NCBI GenBank assembly: GCA_002502605.1
Contig: DAPR01000071.1
Coordinates: 11,298-23,455 of the forward strand
Length of the DNA stretch: 12,158 nucleotides
Direction of reading: 5' to 3'
From: Euryarchaeota archaeon UBA258
GTDB lineage: Archaea > Thermoplasmatota > Poseidoniia > Poseidoniales > Poseidoniaceae
A model generated the notes under the pieces. That model was not told the DNA's origin. It searched no databases and saw only the letters and a list, made by a program, of their open reading frames with translations. A program made the translations under genes and the position numbers. Positions 6,874 through 12,158 of the stretch are shown here, piece after piece (position 1 is the stretch's first letter; the number at the start of each line of letters is the position of its first letter).

Positions 6874-9189
6874 TCAGAACAAGCCAAGTTCAAGAGCAGA
6901 GAGGGTTGCATCAATGGTGACCCAGATTGCGATTGGCAACAGGCACCAGCCAATGAATTGAGCAAAGACTTCGGCACCGTATTCACCAAACAGCCTCGAG
7001 ATGGACCCACCCCATGATGCGATGAAGCGAATGAAGAGCACGACAACACCTGCAAACAGAGCAAGCCAAATCATGTAAAAGGAGCCAAACCCAATTCCAA
7101 GCATCCCACTGAGCATTGTTGCGGCTACGCCTTGAGGGAAGAGGGCTGGGAAGGCAAGCCACCCAAACCATCCCAACCATACGCCGAGAACAACATCGCG
7201 CTGTAGGTCTTCCATTTCACGCCAATCTCTGAAGGCTTTGGGACTGATGCGGTGGAGGAATTTACCCAGCAATTGAGCTTCAATTGGGGCGCCTTTCCGC
7301 GCCGTAACAAGGCACATCTCAATCATCCACAGCAGCATAGCAATGTCGGCCCAGAACAAGAGCGTGCTCTGGATGGGCGCCAAGGTCAACAGGATCATTG
7401 GCAAGTTTACAATCAACACACCAAGACCACCTGCGATGGTGATTGATGCCCAGAGCGTGCCCGGTGGAAGAGGCGTTTCCGGCTCAACCCATCCTTGGCG
7501 TGGAAGGGCCATGAACAGCAAAAACAGACCTGGGCCGAACAGAAGAGAGAAGTATTGAGTGAACGATTGACCGCCTCCGAAAGAGATGCCATCAACTGCG
7601 GATTCAATGTGCTCCTTCGGAGCGTATGGACCCTCTGCATGGGTCACTCGCATGCTCGGGTCGAGCACCAACACTGCGTCTGAAACACCGGTTGTGAGGC
7701 TGTTCGTGAATTGGCCGTCCATGTCAAGCAGAATTGGCCAAGACACATTGAGGGTTTCTTTGAGTCCAATGACATCCGTTGTTTTTGCGTCCATTCCCGC
7801 TATCACCTGAATGACCGCAATTTCATCTGCTTTCGTGTCGAGGGTTTTGTTGAGTTCTAGCGCTTGCTGGAATGCATTTTCAGAGCCGGGAAGGGTCACG
7901 GCAACCACCACAGCCTTATTTCCGTCAAAGAAATCTGAAACCATCACTGGGTTCATCAATTCGTCATACAACTCACCATCATAGGCACGAGCGTTTTCGC
8001 CGAGGCTTGCATCAGAACCGAGGTTGGCCTGTCCCCATGCTGTCGGGATGACGAACAAAGCGAGCAGAATTAACGCACCAAGGATTGGAAGGGGCGGTAG
8101 GTTGTCGGTTTGGACGAGCATAGCAACGAAACCAATCAGGGCCCCGAACGTGGCCAGCGTCAGGAACACTGGTGCGCTTGCAAAGCCTTCATCTGCAGGC
8201 TCAACCTCAAATCGAACGATGCCAAAAGCATGACAATCGCTGTTGAGATCACCTGAAACGGTTTGGATGCACACCTGAAGATTTGCATCTCCGATGGTTA
8301 ACTGCTCGATTCCCGACCATGCCCAACTGGTTTGGTTGCCTGGCATAAGCCGGTCAATTTGAATGCGGCCGGTTGAGTCTTCCATCATGCCTTCAGGACT
8401 CTTGATTTGTTTCTCATCTGATCGCAAGGGGCCCCACAATTCCCATTTGATGGTCTTGACATCTTCAGCACCCCAAGGGAACAGAGGATCGACTTCAATG
8501 TGGGCTCTGCGCTCGTCATCGATGTTGATTCGGGCAACAGGCTCGTACAAGCGTCCTGTCATGATGATGCCACCACTGTTTTGTTCAAAGGCACCCCATT
8601 GAACACGAATCACCGTGCCTTGGCAGTTGTTTTCAGCCGTCAGAGAAAGCGTGAACACGTCGCCTGGTTGCATGCTGATGAACGCCTCTTGTCTTTCACC
8701 ACTGAAGTTCATTGCAGCGTTGGAAATGGCTGTGTCTACAACCTGAGTCACTGAAGAATCGTAAACAGGAACTCCGCCTGCATCAACTGAATACGTCAGT
8801 GTAGTTGTCCGGTCTGCTCCTATGTTTGGTTGACGTGTGCATGATTCGTGGGATAAAGGACCAGTTTCGATGTAAGCGGAGAAAAACACGCTCATGTTGA
8901 CCGTAGCATTGATCGCATGCTGAACCGGTGGGCTTGAAATGGTGAACACCTGAACGGGACCTGACCCTGCGTTGACGGAAAAACCACCAACTGCGTTGTC
9001 GGTTCGTCCGCGTTGCAGCACGGCTTCTTCAACATCAAGGCCTTCGACAAAAAGGCGTTCCATCTCGTCGATTTCCCAATCGATGTATCCGGGCTCGTAG
9101 ACAGCGTCACGAGCAGCGCTCGCATAGCCACCCATGGTCATGCAGACAAGCAGCGCAAGCAAAGCCACGGCTGCCAAGCGTTTGCGCAT
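6874..9189 (-). CDS. Large membrane protein: exported beta-rich domain, degenerate thioredoxin-like domain, multipass C-terminus
   Basis: No named family is recognised for the whole protein (771 residues). Order of parts: a signal peptide (MRKRLAAVALLALLV..., likely cut after ASA near 25); an exported, beta-rich domain at about 30-335 with four cysteines (117, 189, 307, 319) that could form two disulfides and several N-x-S/T sites; two membrane helices (about 340-360 and 367-384); a soluble domain at about 405-535; then about five or six further helices to the C-terminus. The soluble domain has the hydrophobic pattern of a TlpA/AhpC-type thioredoxin fold (KAVVVAVTLPGSENAFQQAL ... VSWPILLDMDGQ ... 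DAVLVLDPSMRV), but TLPGSENA stands where a Cys pair would be expected, so no thiol redox role is implied. The start at 9189 is chosen because it begins a clean signal peptide. An ATG at 9246, six bases after the DUF92 stop, would add 19 polar residues; neither has an SD. Middle gene of a three-gene run. Confidence 0.75.
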   Translation of the reverse strand: MRKRLAAVALLALLVCMTMGGYASAARDAVYEPGYIDWEIDEMERLFVEGLDVEEAVLQRGRTDNAVGGFSVNAGSGPVQVFTISSPPVQHAINATVNMSVFFSAYIETGPLSHESCTRQPNIGADRTTTLTYSVDAGGVPVYDSSVTQVVDTAISNAAMNFSGERQEAFISMQPGDVFTLSLTAENNCQGTVIRVQWGAFEQNSGGIIMTGRLYEPVARINIDDERRAHIEVDPLFPWGAEDVKTIKWELWGPLRSDEKQIKSPEGMMEDSTGRIQIDRLMPGNQTSWAWSGIEQLTIGDANLQVCIQTVSGDLNSDCHAFGIVRFEVEPADEGFASAPVFLTLATFGALIGFVAMLVQTDNLPPLPILGALILLALFVIPTAWGQANLGSDASLGENARAYDGELYDELMNPVMVSDFFDGNKAVVVAVTLPGSENAFQQALELNKTLDTKADEIAVIQVIAGMDAKTTDVIGLKETLNVSWPILLDMDGQFTNSLTTGVSDAVLVLDPSMRVTHAEGPYAPKEHIESAVDGISFGGGQSFTQYFSLLFGPGLFLLFMALPRQGWVEPETPLPPGTLWASITIAGGLGVLIVNLPMILLTLAPIQSTLLFWADIAMLLWMIEMCLVTARKGAPIEAQLLGKFLHRISPKAFRDWREMEDLQRDVVLGVWLGWFGWLAFPALFPQGVAATMLSGMLGIGFGSFYMIWLALFAGVVVLFIRFIASWGGSISRLFGEYGAEVFAQFIGWCLLPIAIWVTIDATLSALELGLF

Positions 9190-9252
9190 GTGTGGACCAA
9201 TCCGTTTTGGTTCATGAAGCCGATGGCCAAGTGTGAGTGAAACCATCGGGGC

Positions 9253-10017
9253 TCAGAAAGAAGAATTGATGAAGAAACTCATCAGCATAAACCCAAAGGT
9301 GATTGAGATACCGTTCACTCCGCCTTTGGTCAAGAACCCACGGTTCTCCAGCACAGCACCAAGAAGGCTGTCCATTTGGCAACCAAGCCAACCAATCACA
9401 AGCACGGCCACGCTCAACATAAGCCCGTCTTCAATGACAAGGGCGTCGGTTGTGAGGTACCATGCTGGGAATGCAAGCAATCCAATCAATGCTGAACCAG
9501 CGAGTGCAGCCTTTTGCCCACTTGGAGAAAAGCCCCCGTTCAACCCTGCTTCACACCGCTTGAAGGTGGTGATCATTCGCACATTGTCATCGAGGCATCC
9601 AATTTCGCTTGCGAATGTATCGGAGGCTGCAACGGCCACTGCGGCACTAAACATCCACAGGCCGGTTTCCCAATCACCGGTAAAGTAGGCATACACCGCA
9701 ACAAGACCAGGTAAGCCACCGTTGGCAATGACATTGCCATAACTTCTGTGGCCATCTTCCGATTCAGACATGCCACGTTGCAATTTTTCTTCAAATCGCC
9801 ATTTTGTAGCCTTATGAGCAGACAAGAGGAATCCAAGCAGAATCAACAACCATGTCCAATGGCCCAATCCACCAACGACAAGACCGAGAACCGCTGCAGC
9901 TAAAACTCCAGACCTGTCAAGCATTTTGGCTCGAGTTGAGACCGTAGCGAGCCCGAGAATGATGAGGCCAGTGACAACAAGGTTGCCCTGATTCAAACCC
10001 CCAGTGAGCACATCCAT
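9253..10017 (-). CDS. DUF92 (TMEM19-like) integral membrane protein
   Basis: Polytopic membrane protein of the DUF92 family (254 residues), with about six hydrophobic helices. Diagnostic blocks are RSGVLAAAVLGLVVGG (35-50), HRSYGNVIANGGLPGL (90-105), AASDTFASEIG (130-140), GGFSPSGQKAALAGS (161-175), GCQMDSLLGAVLENRG (212-227) and the glycine-rich TKGGVNG (230-236). Known of the family: the plant member VTE6 phosphorylates phytyl phosphate to phytyl diphosphate. A polyprenyl-phosphate kinase role (for archaeal lipid or isoprenoid salvage) is therefore a reasonable inference here, not something the sequence proves. The start ATG at 10015-10017 is supported by GAGGG at 10024-10028, six bases away; a TTG at 10056 would give an unlikely polar extension. 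It leads the run DUF92 - membrane protein - nuclease-like gene. Confidence 0.88.
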   Translation of the reverse strand: MDVLTGGLNQGNLVVTGLIILGLATVSTRAKMLDRSGVLAAAVLGLVVGGLGHWTWLLILLGFLLSAHKATKWRFEEKLQRGMSESEDGHRSYGNVIANGGLPGLVAVYAYFTGDWETGLWMFSAAVAVAASDTFASEIGCLDDNVRMITTFKRCEAGLNGGFSPSGQKAALAGSALIGLLAFPAWYLTTDALVIEDGLMLSVAVLVIGWLGCQMDSLLGAVLENRGFLTKGGVNGISITFGFMLMSFFINSSF

Positions 10018-10103
10018 CAGGTTCCCTCTTTTCTGTCGGTGGCCCAAGCCCCTCAAAGGTGCTTCCCCTTTGAATCAGGGTTGAAACTGGTTTTTTAGGG
10101 GTG
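10018..10103 (-). promoter_or_regulatory. Intergenic leader/promoter region before the DUF92 gene
   Basis: This 86-bp gap after the protease gene probably starts a new transcript. On the minus strand, A/T-rich cores CCTAAAAAACC (10090-10100) and AATTTAAC (10103-10110) are possible TATA elements. Between them and the SD is a hairpin, TCAAAGG (10053-10059) paired with CCTTTGA (10067-10073) around a 7-base loop. No T-run follows it, so it looks more like leader structure than a terminator. Assignments are tentative. Confidence 0.3.
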
Positions 10104-11555
10104 TTAAATTCGGCTATCGAGCAAAACCGATGCCAAGATTCGTCTTGAAATCAACCAAAGAGAAGCGATCAACACCACAATCCATCCAAGGGTCAAAAAC
10201 ACCTGAACAGCGACATGCAGGTTGTCTGTCAAGACCATCAGCGCCCAGGAACTTCCGTTCCACATTGCGTGGCCAAAAATCGCTAGAGCAAGACCAGCGA
10301 TAGGCGTGGTTGGCAATTGCAAACCTTGCTCATAGGGAGAGCACAACCATCGGGGAATCATTACTGGGGGTTTTGGTGCATTTGATGCGGAAACCACTTC
10401 ACCTGTTTTCTTGTCAACAAGCATCCACTGCTTGACTTCTTGTGTTGTTGCCCGGGGCTCAAACGAAATCAATGGGGCAGGGCGCCTCAAGGTGAGGTGG
10501 CAGCCAATGGCATAGCCGGATATCCCAGTCCACACGCCATGGCCGGGAATGCTTCCGATGCCACGAAGGATCGAGGTGAACCCGAAGCTGATTGAACTCG
10601 CTTCAAGGGCTCCAAAGGTACCCAAAATGTAGGTCATGTTTTCCAACAAAGCGAACCCAAGACCGACTGTAAAGCCAATTTGGAACCCCCTTCGGGGTGA
10701 GTCAATGAACCGTGCCAATGCCAAAACTGCTGCCGCTTTGCATATCTCTTCGCCAACAGGCGCGCTGACCATGAGGATCAAACCGTAGCCAAGGGAAGTT
10801 TCGTTAGCCATGCTGATGCCCAATGCATCGATGATGATTGGTGATATGTTGCTGTTGATCATGATGGCAGGAACGGTGGATAACATGCCGGCAATGAGCA
10901 TCCATTCAGCAAGACGACGAGAGGTTTGAAGTCCAAAATAATGAGTGAGGGTGGCCCACCAAGCAAACACTGGAGTGGAGAAACCAATCAAAAAGGCAGG
11001 GAGCACAATCAACACGAACACAACCCCTGTCAGAGGCGTAAAGCCGAAGATGAGAAGCGGGAATAAGCAAATGCTGGAGGCGATAACACCGCCAAAAAAG
11101 AGCAACCACAACGCCTTCCTTGAGGGCATTTCAAGCGGTGCGGAATCATGTACAATGTGATGAACTGCTTGAATGGGCTGCGTTGAATGCAGCACGTCTT
11201 CGATTCCCATCTTGAACACGGTTCCTCCTTGAGGATGAGGGACAGCGCGAACCAGATGAGTCAATCTCGGTCGACGTAAAAAAGCCATGAGGGCTAAAAC
11301 CGGGACGGAGCAAAGCGAGGAGCCAATGATCATCCAAGGATTGGTTGGCCCCAGTGTGCCGTTAAAATCAGCATCAAGTAAACCTGCAAGGTAAAGTGGG
11401 GCCATGTTTGTGATCAGAAACAAAAGACCGACAAGGCCCAACATGGCACGAACGGTGCTCCAAGGTCGAGAGGTGTGGGCAAGCACAAGGTCGGAAGGTG
11501 CCGGCGATAACGGTATGACCGGTATGCCTTGCATGAAAGAAGCAAAGGTGGCCAT
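10104..11555 (-). CDS. PrsW-family intramembrane protease
   Basis: Multipass membrane protein (483 residues) with the conserved motifs of the PrsW (CPBP/CAAX-like) metalloprotease group: PVGEEICKAAA (E269, E270, K273), GFALLENMTYI (E305, N306), GSIPGHGVWTG (H339) and FGHAMWNGSS (H429, W432, N433). In Bacillus, PrsW makes the site-1 cut of an anti-sigma factor; in archaea the substrates are unknown. Before the catalytic part come about six helices and a cytosolic-looking loop (residues 95-145); a second polar insert of about 60 residues lies between the two histidine motifs. The last helix pair ends in SRRILASVLLDSRI. The start is uncertain: the ATG at 11553-11555 has no SD, and the frame continues to a GTG at 11609 (18 more polar residues). 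It diverges from the 92-residue membrane protein gene across about 190 bp. Confidence 0.85.
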   Translation of the reverse strand: MATFASFMQGIPVIPLSPAPSDLVLAHTSRPWSTVRAMLGLVGLLFLITNMAPLYLAGLLDADFNGTLGPTNPWMIIGSSLCSVPVLALMAFLRRPRLTHLVRAVPHPQGGTVFKMGIEDVLHSTQPIQAVHHIVHDSAPLEMPSRKALWLLFFGGVIASSICLFPLLIFGFTPLTGVVFVLIVLPAFLIGFSTPVFAWWATLTHYFGLQTSRRLAEWMLIAGMLSTVPAIMINSNISPIIIDALGISMANETSLGYGLILMVSAPVGEEICKAAAVLALARFIDSPRRGFQIGFTVGLGFALLENMTYILGTFGALEASSISFGFTSILRGIGSIPGHGVWTGISGYAIGCHLTLRRPAPLISFEPRATTQEVKQWMLVDKKTGEVVSASNAPKPPVMIPRWLCSPYEQGLQLPTTPIAGLALAIFGHAMWNGSSWALMVLTDNLHVAVQVFLTLGWIVVLIASLWLISRRILASVLLDSRI

Positions 11556-11743
11556 GCTTTCAATGCTTACCCAACGAGGGTCCCGCTCAGTTCGCCCATC
11601 ACTCGTCACTAAAACAAATCAGCAGTCGGCTCAAAGCACTCATCATTGCGGGGTTGCCGCTCGAATCTCCCCCACAAGAAACCACCGGCGGGGGGCCATG
11701 GAAAAAACACGCCTTCATCAATGAAATTCAACTTCTGAGTAAC

Positions 11744-12022
11744 ATGGGATGGATGGAATCGTTCTTCGCACCTCGCAAAGATCACCGGGGTTGGTCGACT
11801 CCAAGCGAAGCTGCTAGGCTGTTCTTCCTGTTGACCATGCTCAGCGTTGGGTTCTGGGCCTGGGTCAACACATCCGGCAACATCGTGATGTGGATTGGTT
11901 TGACGTTCCTGGTGGCCACTCCGTTGCTGAGCATCGGTTGGTGGTTGATTTCAATGGTGAGCGCCCGCTATCCTGCCAAAGTGCTGACAGAAGCGGTGAA
12001 CAACGTCAAACCTAGAAAGTAA
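11744..12022 (+). CDS. Small two-helix membrane protein (unknown)
   Basis: A 92-residue protein with no family I recognise. The N-terminus is polar and basic (MGWMESFFAPRKDHRGWSTP). Helix 1 covers about 24-41 (ARLFFLLTMLSVGFWAW), helix 2 about 47-72 (IVMWIGLTFLVATPLLSIGWW), and the tail is basic (VNNVKPRK). Both ends would be expected in the cytoplasm. There is no SD before the ATG at 11744; an A-run at 11700-11706 could be a TATA-like element placing transcription start close to the ATG, so a short leader or none is plausible. The same frame extends to an ATG at 11654, but that adds a Pro/Gly-rich stretch in what looks like promoter DNA. It ends four bases from the stop of the convergent dehydrogenase gene. 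Confidence 0.6.
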   Translation: MGWMESFFAPRKDHRGWSTPSEAARLFFLLTMLSVGFWAWVNTSGNIVMWIGLTFLVATPLLSIGWWLISMVSARYPAKVLTEAVNNVKPRK

Positions 12023-12026
12023 ATGT

Positions 12027-12158
12027 TCACTCACTAAGGAAGCCATAGCCCCATTCATGCGGTGGAGCAAAGGTTTCCTTGATCGAACGAGGGGACACCC
12101 AGCGAAGCAAGTTGAGCGGTGAGCCTGCCTTGTCGTTTGTCCCGCTTCCACGAGCACC
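12027..12158 (-). CDS. 1-pyrroline-5-carboxylate dehydrogenase, C-terminal end (partial)
   Basis: The last 43 codons and TGA stop of a gene that begins beyond the right edge. The readable peptide contains GSGTNDKAGSPLNLLRWVSP and then IKETFAPPHEW, which matches the conserved C-terminus of L-glutamate-gamma-semialdehyde (P5C) dehydrogenases of the aldehyde dehydrogenase superfamily. The GTNDKxGxP loop is specific to that subgroup and follows the catalytic core. The enzyme oxidises P5C/glutamate semialdehyde to glutamate with NAD+, the second step of proline breakdown. The catalytic Cys and Glu are outside the window, so the call rests on this tail only. Confidence 0.8.
   Translation of the reverse strand, partial: GARGSGTNDKAGSPLNLLRWVSPRSIKETFAPPHEWGYGFLSE

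Noticed and set aside
6874..9189. DsbD-type thiol-disulfide carrier
   Set aside because: The thioredoxin-like part lacks any cysteine and the membrane helices lack the Cys pair needed for electron transfer.
9233..9688. 151-residue plus-strand frame
   Set aside because: Fully antisense to the DUF92 gene, whose family motifs fix the true strand; low-complexity Ser/Pro-rich shadow translation.
11636..11690. tRNA-like pieces (GCGGGGTTGCCG and CTCGAATC)
   Set aside because: The two fragments touch each other; there is no D-arm, anticodon arm or matching acceptor stem, so no tRNA can be drawn on either strand.
1..12158. CRISPR array, insertion sequence or integrated element
   Set aside because: No regularly spaced repeats, transposase/integrase gene or terminal inverted repeats were seen; gene content is chromosomal.

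Overview
This window looks archaeal, most likely from a marine planktonic Thermoplasmatota (Marine Group II / 'Poseidoniia'-like) genome. The reasons are a eukaryotic/archaeal-type DNA primase small subunit, a short (about 222-residue) archaeal-type triosephosphate isomerase, a DUF92 membrane protein, a PrsW-type intramembrane protease, Shine-Dalgarno-led starts mixed with SD-less starts, and moderate base composition with compact gene packing. The lineage assignment is an inference from gene content; no rRNA or marker search was possible.

Layout, left to right. (1) 1-347, minus: the 5' part of a single-pass membrane protein with an acidic, tyrosine-rich ectodomain, running off the left edge. 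(2) 348-635: no protein gene. It holds a promising candidate small structured RNA on the minus strand, with a TATA-like box just after the primase stop, three small hairpins and a perfect 11-bp stem followed by seven T residues. (3) 636-4111, minus: a tightly packed sucC-sucD-priS unit (succinyl-CoA ligase beta and alpha, then primase catalytic subunit). (4) 4225-5965, plus: a sugar-1-phosphate nucleotidyltransferase with a left-handed beta-helix tail, then triosephosphate isomerase. (5) 5962-10017, minus: DUF92 protein, a large membrane protein with a degenerate thioredoxin-like domain, and a RecB/Cas4-like PD-(D/E)XK protein with a four-cysteine cluster. The last gene converges on the isomerase gene, their stop codons overlapping in the palindrome TTAA. 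(6) 10104-11555, minus: a PrsW-family protease. (7) 11744-12022, plus: a 92-residue two-helix membrane protein. (8) 12027-12158, minus: the last 43 codons of 1-pyrroline-5-carboxylate dehydrogenase, running off the right edge.

Functionally the window mixes central carbon metabolism (succinyl-CoA ligase, triosephosphate isomerase, proline/glutamate semialdehyde oxidation), nucleotide-sugar synthesis for glycans, replication priming, a probable DNA-processing nuclease and envelope proteins. No mobile element, CRISPR array, tRNA or rRNA was found. The least ordinary items are the candidate RNA at about 488-600, the nuclease-like protein with Gln in place of the catalytic Lys, and the cysteine-free thioredoxin-like domain inside a large membrane protein.
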